This document shows positions 1-8,705 of a stretch of DNA of 64,000 bases, piece after piece (the first letter of the stretch is position 1; the number at the start of each line of letters is the position of its first letter). Where the stretch lies: contig JAJXTV010000003.1 in NCBI GenBank assembly GCA_021783515.1, forward strand, positions 58,537 to 122,536, written 5' to 3'. Both the position numbers and the translations under genes were made by a program. The notes below the pieces were generated by a model, which saw nothing but the letters and a program-made list of their open reading frames with translations, did no database searches and was not told the DNA's origin. The DNA is from Nitrospirota bacterium (GTDB lineage: Bacteria > Nitrospirota > Thermodesulfovibrionia > Thermodesulfovibrionales > UBA6898).

Positions 1-1605
1 GCGGGTGAAACTGCCGGGGCTGAACGTCCTGAAGCCCGAAGGGGAGGAATACCAGTCGGGCGGCTGCTGGTAGATGCCCTCGAACGCCTTCCCCCAGTTC
101 TCGGCGACGTTCAGCGCAAGCGCATAGGGCAGGAATTTCGAGAAGAGGTTCTCGTCGTTCATACGCACGAGACGGTCTTTTTCGGCCCGGTTGAGGAATT
201 CCTCGAAGCCCCTGATGTCCATATACGCAGAGGCCCCGGCGCGCGTCTTCGCCGGCATGAGCCGGGCGAACCCGAAAACCGGGAGCCCGGCGAGCAGGGA
301 GGCGATCGCCACTCTTTCCTGCCCCACGCTGTTTCCGAAGAGAAAATGGAGGGCGAGCGCGCAGCCGACGCCGACGCCGATCGTGATCCCGATATACATC
401 TTCTTCACCCGGTCAGGACTGACCGCGAAGTATCCCTTGGCGACGAGATCGCTAAAGACGGCTGCCTTCAGCATGTCGATATTCTTATAAAACTTGTTTT
501 TCAGCTCCGAGATCTGAACGCCGGGAAGGGGGCCGGTGAAGAGGCCCTCCATCAGGAGCTTCTCGAATGCGGAAAGCGAACCGTCCGGTCCCTTCAGCTT
601 GGCGAGGAAATAGTCCTTCGAGTCGAAGATGATCCCTTCCTGTTTCGTCTCCTCTATCTTTATGAAGCCCTTGACCGCGAGGCCGACGATCGACGCGGTG
701 ATGTCCCGGGGGTCGAGCGTTTCGTCCACGAGCGCCCCGACCTCGGCCGGCGTCAGGGGAAGGTCCCCGTATTTCGGAGGCCCATACATGACCGTCACCG
801 ATTCCCGCACTTTAGGGTCTCTGCCTCGTCTATACCAAAGTCCGCCCATTATGATGAGGGAAAGAAACGGGATAAGGAAAACCCAGTTCTGGCCGAGATT
901 AATCTTCCAGAGAAACTTGCTGAGACCGGACGGCGGAGAGACGATGCCTTTGTCCCACCCGTAGGCGACCGTCAACCCTTCGTTGGGGGAGAAAGGCCTT
1001 TTTGCGGTAAAGTTGATGAGGTTGTCGGCCGTCGTATAGCTGCAGGCCGATTCGTTCGACCCGCGCCTGCCCGTATAGCAGGACGCCAGGGAATTCTTCG
1101 TCTTCCTTTTGTCCGCGAGGGAGATCGAGCAGGAGGCTGCCTTGATCTCCGCGTCCCATTGATCTCCCGTGACGTTCCAGTAGAGCTCGTCGTGGTCGTC
1201 GAAAAAGAGGATCGCGTTCTGGACCCTGTACGCTATCACGTAGGTCTGCACCCCCGAGACATATTTGTCCGGGTCTCCGATTCTTATGTTGATGACATCC
1301 CCCTGACGGGATGTCCGGTACCTGAGCTTCCTTTCAGCGCCGTCTGTGACGCCGATGATTTCGACGGGGGTCTCGATCTTTCGGCCGAGGCTGTCGCGGT
1401 ACCGGAAGGGGACTTCCCTGTATATCCCATGGCGCGGCCTCAGAAATTCGACCGAGATCGTCTCCCGCACCGTAAACGACGAGTCGGTATGGACGGTGAT
1501 GCTGCTGGCGAAGTTGCTGATGACGAAGTCCGCAGCATAGGCCTGCGACAGCAGGGCGACCGCGAGAACGACGGCCGTCAGCCAAACCTTCGGGAGCGCC
1601 TTCAT
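1..1605 (-). CDS. DUF2207 (YciQ-like) membrane protein, 3' end cut by window edge
   Basis: I read this frame directly from the minus strand: it opens at ATG 1605-1603 and stays open to base 1, so the C-terminus is missing. The product begins with a signal peptide (MKALPKVWLTAVV...AYA), followed by an extracytoplasmic DUF2207 beta domain. A TM helix lies near residue 250 (FLIPFLSLIIMGG), and a further hydrophobic pair near 420 follows a winged-helix-like cytoplasmic part. The stretch KFLPYALALNVAENWGKAFEG is typical of the YciQ/DUF2207 family. It starts 5 bp after the lemA stop, so the two are surely cotranscribed; LemA-DUF2207 pairing is common across bacteria, but the biochemical role is not known. 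Family assignment is firm; function is not. Confidence 0.88.
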   Translation of the reverse strand, partial: MKALPKVWLTAVVLAVALLSQAYAADFVISNFASSITVHTDSSFTVRETISVEFLRPRHGIYREVPFRYRDSLGRKIETPVEIIGVTDGAERKLRYRTSRQGDVINIRIGDPDKYVSGVQTYVIAYRVQNAILFFDDHDELYWNVTGDQWDAEIKAASCSISLADKRKTKNSLASCYTGRRGSNESACSYTTADNLINFTAKRPFSPNEGLTVAYGWDKGIVSPPSGLSKFLWKINLGQNWVFLIPFLSLIIMGGLWYRRGRDPKVRESVTVMYGPPKYGDLPLTPAEVGALVDETLDPRDITASIVGLAVKGFIKIEETKQEGIIFDSKDYFLAKLKGPDGSLSAFEKLLMEGLFTGPLPGVQISELKNKFYKNIDMLKAAVFSDLVAKGYFAVSPDRVKKMYIGITIGVGVGCALALHFLFGNSVGQERVAIASLLAGLPVFGFARLMPAKTRAGASAYMDIRGFEEFLNRAEKDRLVRMNDENLFSKFLPYALALNVAENWGKAFEGIYQQPPDWYSSPSGFRTFSPGSFTR

Positions 1606-1610
1606 GCGGA

Positions 1611-2186
1611 TCAGGAAAAACTTACTTTTACCGGCTTTCTCTCCACCCCGGGCTCTTCCAGCTCGTAAAACTCCTCTTTCTGGAATCTGAACTGGCCTGC
1701 GACGATATTGGACGGGAAGGTCTCGGTCATGATGTTGTAATCCCTGACAACGGCGTTGTAATAGCGTCTGGAGTACTCGATGTTGTCCTCCAGTTCCTTC
1801 AGCTGTGACTGAAGCTGCTGGAAATTCGCGTTTGCCTTCAGGTCCGGATACGCCTCGGCCACCGCGAAGAGGCTCTTCAGGGTCTCTCCGAACATGTTTT
1901 CGGTCTTCGCCTTGTCGGCCGGCGTCGAGGCGCTCATCGCCATCGATCTGGCCTTCGTGACATTTTCGAACACGCCCCGTTCGTGGGCAGCGTATCCTTT
2001 GACGGTCTCGACGAGGTTGGGTACGAGGTCATACCGCTTCTTCAGATTCACGTCGATGTCGGACCACGAGGAATGCACGGTGGTCCTCAGCCTCACGAGC
2101 CTGTTATAGAGCGCGATACCGGCAAGAACCACCAGACAGACGACGCCGAGAAACACAATAAGGACGATGGTGACGAGCGCAATCAT
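1611..2186 (-). CDS. lemA: LemA family protein
   Basis: This 191-residue protein has an N-terminal TM helix ([20 protein letters not shown]) and a helical LemA domain with the family's [19 protein letters not shown] and [18 protein letters not shown] stretches. I chose ATG 2186 because GGGAGGGAA lies just upstream and the TM follows at once; an upstream in-frame codon at 2249 would only add an untypical leader. LemA proteins are inner-membrane anchored with a cytoplasmic or periplasmic helical bundle and are usually paired with DUF2207 or M48 peptidases; their molecular job is unsettled. Here the DUF2207 gene follows directly, making a classic two-gene unit. Confidence 0.95.
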   Translation of the reverse strand: MIALVTIVLIVFLGVVCLVVLAGIALYNRLVRLRTTVHSSWSDIDVNLKKRYDLVPNLVETVKGYAAHERGVFENVTKARSMAMSASTPADKAKTENMFGETLKSLFAVAEAYPDLKANANFQQLQSQLKELEDNIEYSRRYYNAVVRDYNIMTETFPSNIVAGQFRFQKEEFYELEEPGVERKPVKVSFS

Positions 2187-2274
2187 ATTCCCTCCCTCTA
2201 TATAAGTTCCATACCAAATATAACAAAACCCCGAAAATGATACAAACAAAAAGGGCGGAATACTCCGCGTGCGT

Positions 2275-3279
2275 CTATCCCTTCCGCGGCAGCGCCATCT
2301 CCTCGAGCATCTTCAGCTTCGAGATCTCCCCGAGGGCTATGAGCGTGTCCTTCTCCCTGATTGCGCTCCTGAAGGTGGGATTGAACTTCATCTCGCCCGT
2401 CGCCTGCTTGATGGCGACGACGATGATCCCCAGGTCCCTTCCGATCCCGCACTCGTCGAGGGTGAGTCCGACCAGATGGGAATTCTCCTGTATCGTGATC
2501 TCCTCCATCTGCAGGTCGATATTGCCGCTCTTGGTGGCGAATTCTATGAAGTCGACGACTGCAGGCTTCAGGACGGTATGGGCGATCCTCAGCCCCCCGA
2601 TGTGGTACGGCGAGACGACCCGGTCGGCGCCGGCCCTCAGGAGTTTCTGCTCCGAACCTTCCTCCCCCGCCCTCGCGACTATGAGGAGGCGGGGATTCAG
2701 TCCGCGGGCGCTCAGAACGACGTAGAGATTTTCGGCGTCGGTCGGCAGGACCGAGATCAGCCCCTGCGCCTTTTCGATGCCTACCAGTTTGAGCACGTCG
2801 TCTTTTGTGGCGTCTCCTTCGACAAGCAGTATATCCGGAAATTGGACGAGCCGTTCGGGAGATTTTTCTACGACGACGTACGGCAGGTTCTTGCCTTTGA
2901 GCTCCCTGCAGATGATCCTGCCCATCCTTCCGTAGCCGCAGACGATATAATGGTCTTTCAGGTCCCTGATTTTCTTTTCCACTCTCTTCCTCCCGAATAT
3001 CTCCTGTAGTTCGCCCTCGAGAATAAATTTCGCGCCGGTGCTCAGCACATAAAAGACCGTGCCGACCCCTCCGATAATCAGCGCTATGGTGAAGATCTGC
3101 CCGGTCCGGGTAAGCTCGTGCACCTCGCGGTATCCGACCGTGGTGATGGTGGTGACCGTCATGAAGAGGGAGTCGAGGAGGTTCCACCCCTCCAGAAGCA
3201 TATATCCGAGCGTGCCGCAGGCTATGATCAGGACGATCATCCCTGCCGACAGCAGCAGTCTTTTTTTAAAGCTGTCCAC
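2275..3279 (-). CDS. TrkA-N/RCK-regulated K+ channel protein
   Basis: The protein has 334 residues and starts at GTG 3279. Two TM helices (about 9-30 and 60-85) flank a pore helix and selectivity filter TVGYREV; the usual final Gly-Asp/Glu of TVGYGD is replaced by Arg-Glu, a variant seen in bacterial two-TM channels. From about residue 110 there is an RCK N domain with a Rossmann dinucleotide loop (CGYGRMGR), and from about 250 an RCK C (TrkA-C) domain ending near the C-terminus. The overall plan is that of MthK/Kch-like ligand-gated potassium channels of the inner membrane. It lies upstream of lemA with 88 bp between, possibly in the same transcript. Confidence 0.93.
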   Translation of the reverse strand: MDSFKKRLLLSAGMIVLIIACGTLGYMLLEGWNLLDSLFMTVTTITTVGYREVHELTRTGQIFTIALIIGGVGTVFYVLSTGAKFILEGELQEIFGRKRVEKKIRDLKDHYIVCGYGRMGRIICRELKGKNLPYVVVEKSPERLVQFPDILLVEGDATKDDVLKLVGIEKAQGLISVLPTDAENLYVVLSARGLNPRLLIVARAGEEGSEQKLLRAGADRVVSPYHIGGLRIAHTVLKPAVVDFIEFATKSGNIDLQMEEITIQENSHLVGLTLDECGIGRDLGIIVVAIKQATGEMKFNPTFRSAIREKDTLIALGEISKLKMLEEMALPRKG

Positions 3280-3347
3280 CTGCCCCCTTCCGCACCGGCC
3301 GTCTCTTAACCGGCGATAGTACCATCATATCACGTCCCGTCCGTCCG

Positions 3348-3962
3348 TCATTCGCCTGCGCGGGAGAGTTTTTTCTTCCGGTGCCGTCTGACGTAGACCG
3401 TGACGATGACCGCGCTGAGCGCAATGGCGCCGAGCAGCGCATGATGGGAATACCGGGCGATAAGATCGCGGTTCATTCCGATGAAATAGCCGATGTACGT
3501 GAGCACGGTGACCCAGATCCCGGCCCCTGCGGCGGTATAAAGGGCAAATTTCAGGCGGTTCATGCCGGCGAGTCCGGCCGGCAGAGAGATAAGATGCCTG
3601 ACCACGGGTAGGAGCCTGCCGACGAAGGTAGAGACCTCACCGTGGTCCCTGAAGAAGAGCTCGACCTTCCCGAACTTCTCCTCGGTGATCCATACGTATT
3701 TCCCGTACTTCAGAAGCAGCGGCCGGCCCAGATAATGGGCGGCGAAGTAATTCAGGTACGCGCCCACCAGGCTTCCCGCCGTGCCGCATACGATGGCGGC
3801 GACTTCGTTCATCGCTCCCTGTTGGGCCAGGTATCCGGCCGGCGGCATGACCAGCTCGCTCGGTATGGGGATTACCGAGCTTTCCATCGCCATGAGCAGG
3901 AAGATCCCCGGATAACCGAGAGCCCCTATCGTCGTTACAAGCCATGTGATTGCTTCATGCAT
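3348..3962 (-). CDS. DedA family membrane protein
   Basis: The product has 204 residues and about five hydrophobic segments. It carries the DedA/SNARE-associated signature: an early ESSVIPIPSELVMPPAGYLA re-entrant segment with its glutamate, and FVGRLLPVVRHLISLPAGLAGM in the middle, whose arginines are essential in E. coli YqjA/YghB. It ends in a short basic tail. DedA proteins are inner-membrane lipid scramblase or proton-coupled transporters that support membrane homeostasis; recent work ties some to undecaprenyl phosphate recycling. GAAGGAG lies about 10 nt before ATG 3962. It is followed (in transcription order) by the K+ channel gene and preceded by corA, forming a same-strand membrane-protein group. 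Confidence 0.93.
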   Translation of the reverse strand: MHEAITWLVTTIGALGYPGIFLLMAMESSVIPIPSELVMPPAGYLAQQGAMNEVAAIVCGTAGSLVGAYLNYFAAHYLGRPLLLKYGKYVWITEEKFGKVELFFRDHGEVSTFVGRLLPVVRHLISLPAGLAGMNRLKFALYTAAGAGIWVTVLTYIGYFIGMNRDLIARYSHHALLGAIALSAVIVTVYVRRHRKKKLSRAGE

Positions 3963-4033
3963 ACCGGTCCATCTCCTTCGGGTTTGTCATTGCGTGCCGG
4001 CGGCGTCCGGGGCTAAGGCGGAAGGCGGCGCCG

Positions 4034-5101
4034 CTACCACCACTCCTTCTTCCTGAAATAGACGATCATCGAGGCGGCGATCAGAATGATGACGCCCCAG
4101 AGCGCCGGGTAGCTCCAGTGCCATTCCAGCTCCGGCATGTATTTGAAATTCATCCCGTAGACCCCGGCGATGAAGGTGAGCGGCATGAAGATCGTGGCGA
4201 TGATCGTGAGGACCTTCATCACCGCGCTCATCCTGTTGTTTACGCTCGAAAGATAGATGTCGAGCATGCCCGCCGCCATGTCCCGGAACGTCTCGATCGT
4301 GTCGATGACCTGGATCGTGTGGTCGTAGACGTCCCGCAGGAAGACCTTTGTGTCGGCCTTGACGAGGTCCGAATCCCCCCTCTCGATCCCGCTGATCACC
4401 TCGCGGAGCGGCCAGACCGCCTTGCGCAGGAAGATCATCTCCCTTTTGAGGATATGGATGCTGCTGAGCGTCCCGGTCGAGGGGTTCCCCAGGACATTTT
4501 CTTCTATGTCCTCGATCGCGTCCCCTGTGCGTTCGAGAATCGTGAAGTAGTTATCGACGATCGCGTCGAGCATGGAATACATGAGATAGTCGGCGCCCAG
4601 CTTGCGGATGCGGCCCCTGTTGTTCCTGAGCCGCTCGCGCAGCGGATGGAAGACGTCGCCGTCGATGCCCTCCTGGAAGGATATGACGAAATTGTCGCCG
4701 AGCACGAGGCTGATCTGCTCGGTGACGATCGTCCCGGTGGGACCTTCGAAGTGGAGCATCTTCAGTACGATATATAGATAGGTGTCATAATCTTCCATCT
4801 TCGGCCGCTGGTCGGTATTGAGGATGTCCTCCAGGACGAGGGGATGGAGCCCATAGCAGCCGCCGAGCTGCTCCAGTATCTCGACCTGATGGAGCCCCTC
4901 GACGTTGATCCAGGTTACGGAGGGCGTATTCTTGAAAGGAAAGCACTCCGTAATCTCTTCCACGGTCTTTTCCCGGAAAGAGGCCTCGTCGTAATCGATG
5001 ATCGTGATCTTCGGTTTTTCCGCCCGGTCTTCGCCTATATGGATCAGCGACCCCGGCGGCAGACCGCTTTTTTGGGATCTTCTTTTCATCAGCCTCGGCA
5101 T
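4034..5101 (-). CDS. corA: CorA family magnesium/cobalt transporter
   Basis: This is a 355-residue CorA with a large soluble N-terminal domain. Two C-terminal TM helices carry the diagnostic pore-mouth motif YGMNFKYMPEL between them, and the positively charged end RKKEWW closes the protein. The frame is open upstream to 5173, but the ATG at 5101 (MPRLMKRRSQ...) gives the usual family length, so I prefer it; no strong Shine-Dalgarno settles the choice. CorA forms a homopentamer that admits Mg2+ across the inner membrane. It is divergent from citrate synthase, with a 151-bp shared intergenic region in which I see no convincing M-box or other riboswitch. Confidence 0.92.
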   Translation of the reverse strand: MPRLMKRRSQKSGLPPGSLIHIGEDRAEKPKITIIDYDEASFREKTVEEITECFPFKNTPSVTWINVEGLHQVEILEQLGGCYGLHPLVLEDILNTDQRPKMEDYDTYLYIVLKMLHFEGPTGTIVTEQISLVLGDNFVISFQEGIDGDVFHPLRERLRNNRGRIRKLGADYLMYSMLDAIVDNYFTILERTGDAIEDIEENVLGNPSTGTLSSIHILKREMIFLRKAVWPLREVISGIERGDSDLVKADTKVFLRDVYDHTIQVIDTIETFRDMAAGMLDIYLSSVNNRMSAVMKVLTIIATIFMPLTFIAGVYGMNFKYMPELEWHWSYPALWGVIILIAASMIVYFRKKEWW

Positions 5102-5252
5102 GACCACTATTTTACCTAAAGACGATTTTTTTTGATAAGTGCCTGGCCGCTGCTGCCGGGCCATCGGCGTCACCGTTGACTTTCAGCCGGCCGGCGGTAG
5201 AATGCATATACGGCGGAGGCCGCTTTTTCAGAGAAGGGGAGAAGGAGACGAG

Positions 5253-6440
5253 ATGGAAACAGTTCGCATAAAGAATATCGGGCTGCGGGGTGTGACGGTC
5301 GCCGACACGAAGATCAGCTTCATCGACGGCGAGCAGGGAGTGCTTCTGTACCGTGGCTACCGCATCGAACAACTGGCGGAGCAATCGTCGTTTCTCGAAA
5401 CTGCGTGGCTGCTTCTCAACGATGGGCTTCCGGACGAGCAGAAGCTTCACTCCTTCAGCCGGACGATAGCCGACGCGGGAACGCTCCCGGATTTCGTTCT
5501 CGAATCCCTCAAGCGATGGCCTAAGGAGGCGGTCCCGATGGACGTCCTGCAGGCGACTGTCCCGCTTCTGGCGATATCGGATCCCGATCTGGCTGACGAG
5601 ACACGGGGAGGGAACTTCAGAAAGGCGGCGAGGCTCGTCGCGCGAATCCCGGTCGTGGTGGCTTCGTGGCACAGGATACGGAGCGGCAAGGACCCGCTTC
5701 CCCGCGACCCGCGCCTTTCCCACGCGGAGAATTTTCTCTGGCAGCTTCTCGGGGCGAAGCCGGACCCGGTGATCGCGCGGGACCTGGATATCTGTCTCGT
5801 CCTTCATGCCGACCATACCTTCAACGCCTCCACCTTCGCCTGCAGGGAGGTCGTTTCTACGCGGGCGCATATGTATGCCGGCGTTGCCGCAGGAGTAGGG
5901 GCCCTCTCGGGAAGCCTGCACGGCGGCGCGAATGCCGAGGTGATGAAGATGCTCCGGGCTGTTCAAAACGAAAAAGACGTTGGGGGATGGGTGAGGAGGG
6001 AACTCGCCGAAGGGAGAAAGATAATGGGGATGGGGCATGCAGTCTATAAGACGAACGATCCGAGGGCACTGATCCTTAAGGAGATGTCCCGCACTCTCGG
6101 CGAAAAGCTCGGTCAGAGGAAGTGGTATGATCTTTCTGCCGAGATAGAGAGGGTGGCACTGGAGGAATTCCACAACAAGGGGAAGGAGACGATAAAGCCG
6201 AACTGCGATTTCTTCAGCGCTTCGGTTTACCATATGATGGGGATTCCGGAGGACTTGATGACCCCTGTCTTTGCGGCTTCCAGGATTGCGGGGTGGTGCG
6301 CGCATATCATCGAAGAGAAATTCGGCGACGCGCAGGGGAAACCTGCGCTTTACCGGCCGAAGGCGGAGTATGTCGGCCACTATTGCGGACGGACGGGATG
6401 CGAGTATCAGCCGGTCGGGGAGAGGAAGGCGGGCGGCTGA
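5253..6440 (+). CDS. gltA: Citrate synthase (citrate/methylcitrate synthase family)
   Basis: The enzyme has 395 residues. The start is ATG 5253, with GAAGGAG six bases upstream. The catalytic triad of the family is visible: His223 in SLHGGAN, His262 in GMGHAVYK and Asp319 in KPNCDFFSASVY. It condenses oxaloacetate with acetyl-CoA at the entry to the TCA cycle; a 2-methylcitrate synthase cannot be excluded by sequence alone, since the two share these residues and no prp genes are nearby. It belongs to the short type that lacks the N-terminal extension of the E. coli hexameric enzyme. Directly after its stop, in the same frame, lies the remnant of another gene (see 6441-6557). Confidence 0.93.
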   Translation: METVRIKNIGLRGVTVADTKISFIDGEQGVLLYRGYRIEQLAEQSSFLETAWLLLNDGLPDEQKLHSFSRTIADAGTLPDFVLESLKRWPKEAVPMDVLQATVPLLAISDPDLADETRGGNFRKAARLVARIPVVVASWHRIRSGKDPLPRDPRLSHAENFLWQLLGAKPDPVIARDLDICLVLHADHTFNASTFACREVVSTRAHMYAGVAAGVGALSGSLHGGANAEVMKMLRAVQNEKDVGGWVRRELAEGRKIMGMGHAVYKTNDPRALILKEMSRTLGEKLGQRKWYDLSAEIERVALEEFHNKGKETIKPNCDFFSASVYHMMGIPEDLMTPVFAASRIAGWCAHIIEEKFGDAQGKPALYRPKAEYVGHYCGRTGCEYQPVGERKAGG

Positions 6441-6557
6441 TCCGGTCCCCCGGCAGACAAAGAGGTGGTTGTCGACGGCAGCCTCGTCACCTCGCGGCAG
6501 CCGGCCGACCTGCCGGCCTTCATGCGCGAGACGCTGAAGATGATAAAGGGTAAATGA
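6441..6557 (+). pseudogene. C-terminal remnant of a DJ-1/PfpI family protein
   Basis: Immediately after the gltA stop, and in the same frame, 38 codons read SGPPADK then EVVVDGSLVTSRQPADLPAFM and end [10 protein letters not shown] before TGA 6555-6557. This closely matches the conserved C-terminal end of PfpI/DJ-1 class I glutamine amidotransferase-like proteins (VVVDGNLVTSR.P.DLPAF). The rest of that roughly 170-residue domain, including the nucleophile elbow, is absent, and no start codon precedes the fragment. A deletion that joined gltA to the last part of pfpI explains this best; read-through of gltA would simply add the tail. The stop overlaps the ATG of the next gene. Confidence 0.78.
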
Positions 6558-8512
6558 ACAGACTGTCAAAAGAAAAGTCCCCGTATCTTTACCATGCGGC
6601 TGAACAGGAAATCGACTGGTATCCCTGGGGCGAGGAGGCGTTTGCGAAGGCAGAGCGGGAGAACAAGCCGGTATTTCTGAGCACGGGGGCGATATGGTGC
6701 CACTGGTGCCATGTCATGGCGAGGGAGAGCTTCGAGGACGGCGAGGTGGCCCGGCTATTGAACGAAAAGTTCGTCAGCGTCAAGCTCGACCGCGACGAGC
6801 GTCCGGAGATCGACAGGCGATATCAGCGCGCAGTCTCGGCCATGGGCGGCGGAAGCGGCTGGCCGCTTAGCGTATTTCTCACCCCCGACAAACGTCCGTT
6901 CTACGGGGGGACGTATTTCCCGCCTGAAGACAGACAGGGAAGGCCGGGATTCAAAAAGGTGCTGGGGGCGGTACACGAATTCTTCCTCTTAAGGCGCGGA
7001 GACCTGGACCAATATGCCGAAAGACTCGTCGAGGCGCTAAGAGGGGAGGGCCCCATGGCGGGAGATATCGACGCCGCGCTTATCGTCCGTGCGGAGTCGA
7101 CGCTCCTTTCCCAGTTCGACCCGCAGAACGGCGGATTCGGCTCGGCCCCGAAATTCCCTATGCCAGGCGGTCTGGGATTTCTCTTGAACAGGTATTTTTT
7201 CGACAGGAGGGAAGCTACCGGTGCTGCCGTCAGGAGGACACTCGAATCCATGGCCAAAGGAGGCCTTCACGACCAGGTGGGCGGCGGCTTTCACCGTTAC
7301 TCGACGGATGAGGCATGGATCGTGCCTCATTTCGAGAAGATGGCTGACGACAACGCCTGGCTTCTGAGGAATTACCTTGACGCATATTCGCTCTTCGGCT
7401 ACGAATATTTCAGGCAGGTGGCCGAAGGGATCGTGCGGTTTTTTTGGGACGTGCTCTCCGACCCCGCGGGCGGGTTTTATGCCAGCCAGGACGCGGATGT
7501 CACCCCCGAGGACGAGGGGGGATATTTTACGTGGACCGACTCTGACCTGAAGACAGCGCTCGACGACGAGGAATACCGGATTGTTTCGCTGCATCTTGTC
7601 GACGAGAGAGGAGCGATGGACCATGACCCTTCAAAAAGGGTTTTGTTCGTCGCGATGGAGGCCGATGAGATCGCCGTCAGGACCGGCCTTGAGAAAGAGA
7701 AGGTCCGGAGGATCATCGAATCCGCGAGGGCGAAGCTCCTGACCGCCAGAAACGGGCGGGTCTCCCCCTTTGTGGACAGATCGATCTATGCGGGGCTCAA
7801 CGGCATTTGCATCTCTGCGTTCCTGTCTGCCTACAGGACGCTTGGGGATGAGCGGCTTCTGGAATTCGGGCTGAAGAGCATCGACCGGGTCGTCCGCGAG
7901 TATTTTGACGGCGACGAACTCCTTCACACCGCTGGTGTAGGTGGCGTCCTCGACGACTATGCCAATCTGATAGCGGCGCTGATCGATGCGTACGAGGCGA
8001 CCGCGAGACCGTCCTACCGTGAAACGGCCGGACGGCTTGCAGAGCGTGCGATCGAAAAATTCCGGGATGAGGTTTCCGGGGGGTTTTTCGACACCGATGG
8101 GGAAGTGTTGGGCGTCAGGATAAAGGCCGTGGAAGACGTCCCCCACCCCTCGGCGAATTCGGTGCTGATCATGCAGCTTCTCAGACTGCACTTCATCACC
8201 GGGAGCGAAGAATATTACCGGATGGCCCGGGAGGGCCTCAGATCGTTTTCCGGCAGCGCCGTCGAGATGGGCGTACAGGCGGGGTACTATTATTGCTCCC
8301 TGGATGCGTATTTCAACATGATAAAGTTGGGTGTCGGCTCTTCCCCCGGGGGAGGCCTTGCGAAAAAGGCGCTGCAATGCTTCAGGCCATACAAAACCCT
8401 GGCCTATACGGGTGACGGAGACTCGGTGACCCCGTGCCTGGCCTCCGGGGCCTGTCTCGAGCCGATACGCGAAGAATCCGCACTCGAGGCGTTTCTTTCG
8501 CGTCCTGCATGA
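6554..8512 (+). CDS. DUF255 thioredoxin-fold / six-hairpin glycosidase-like protein (YyaL/SPATA20 family)
   Basis: The protein has 652 residues. The N-terminal DUF255 thioredoxin-like domain carries the redox pair C49-H-W-C52 (IWCHWCHVM), preceded by the family's N-terminal [25 protein letters not shown] segment. The remainder is an (alpha/alpha) toroid resembling N-acylglucosamine 2-epimerase, with [25 protein letters not shown] and [10 protein letters not shown] landmarks. A C-terminal [11 protein letters not shown] gives two more cysteines. YyaL-like proteins are nearly universal, but their substrate is not established. ATG 6554 overlaps the stop of the pfpI remnant; the pairing with gltA is probably a by-product of the deletion upstream. 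Confidence 0.93.
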   Translation: MNRLSKEKSPYLYHAAEQEIDWYPWGEEAFAKAERENKPVFLSTGAIWCHWCHVMARESFEDGEVARLLNEKFVSVKLDRDERPEIDRRYQRAVSAMGGGSGWPLSVFLTPDKRPFYGGTYFPPEDRQGRPGFKKVLGAVHEFFLLRRGDLDQYAERLVEALRGEGPMAGDIDAALIVRAESTLLSQFDPQNGGFGSAPKFPMPGGLGFLLNRYFFDRREATGAAVRRTLESMAKGGLHDQVGGGFHRYSTDEAWIVPHFEKMADDNAWLLRNYLDAYSLFGYEYFRQVAEGIVRFFWDVLSDPAGGFYASQDADVTPEDEGGYFTWTDSDLKTALDDEEYRIVSLHLVDERGAMDHDPSKRVLFVAMEADEIAVRTGLEKEKVRRIIESARAKLLTARNGRVSPFVDRSIYAGLNGICISAFLSAYRTLGDERLLEFGLKSIDRVVREYFDGDELLHTAGVGGVLDDYANLIAALIDAYEATARPSYRETAGRLAERAIEKFRDEVSGGFFDTDGEVLGVRIKAVEDVPHPSANSVLIMQLLRLHFITGSEEYYRMAREGLRSFSGSAVEMGVQAGYYYCSLDAYFNMIKLGVGSSPGGGLAKKALQCFRPYKTLAYTGDGDSVTPCLASGACLEPIREESALEAFLSRPA

Positions 8513-8550
8513 GCTGCCTGAGGAACAGAAGACCGCCACTTTATCGAAGT

Positions 8551-8593
8551 AACTCCCCCATCCCCCTCTTACACTAAGAGGGGATGGGGAGTT
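8551..8593. terminator. Long inverted repeat between genes, terminator-like without U-tract
   Basis: Bases 8551-8570 and 8576-8593 form an 18-bp stem (AACTCCCC.ATCCCC.CTCTT against AAGAGGGGATGGGGAGTT) with two single-C bulges and a five-base loop. No clear T-run follows, so it may be a Rho-assisted end, a processing hairpin or a small palindromic repeat. It sits 38 bp past the DUF255 gene. Confidence 0.5.
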
Positions 8594-8662
8594 GCTTCCT
8601 TCGCTTCGCTGAAGGTTTATGGGGACTTCATCTTTGCCTATGAAAACTCCGCGAGATCGCGG

Positions 8663-8668
8663 TATAAT
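8663..8668 (+). promoter_or_regulatory. -10 box for the repeat lipoprotein gene
   Basis: TATAAT lies 37 nt before ATG 8706 and is preceded by CGCGG. The leader contains AAGGAGGAG just before the start codon, so this transcript has a normal ribosome-binding site, unlike several others in the window. Confidence 0.5.
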
Positions 8669-8705
8669 AGCGGATAAAATCGGGTGTGAAGTGCAAGGAG
8701 GAGAA

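Noticed and set aside
346..1668. A 440-codon open frame on the plus strand
   Set aside because: It is antisense to the DUF2207 gene, which has a signal peptide, TM helices and family motifs; the plus frame is Arg/Asp/Val-rich and has no recognisable domain.
5102..5252. A Mg2+ (M-box) or other riboswitch between corA and gltA
   Set aside because: I found no conserved core or alternating helices, and the corA leader in this interval is too short for an M-box.
8551..8593. The long inverted repeat as an insertion-sequence end or CRISPR repeat
   Set aside because: It occurs once only, has no flanking duplications or transposase, and fits a terminator-like hairpin better.
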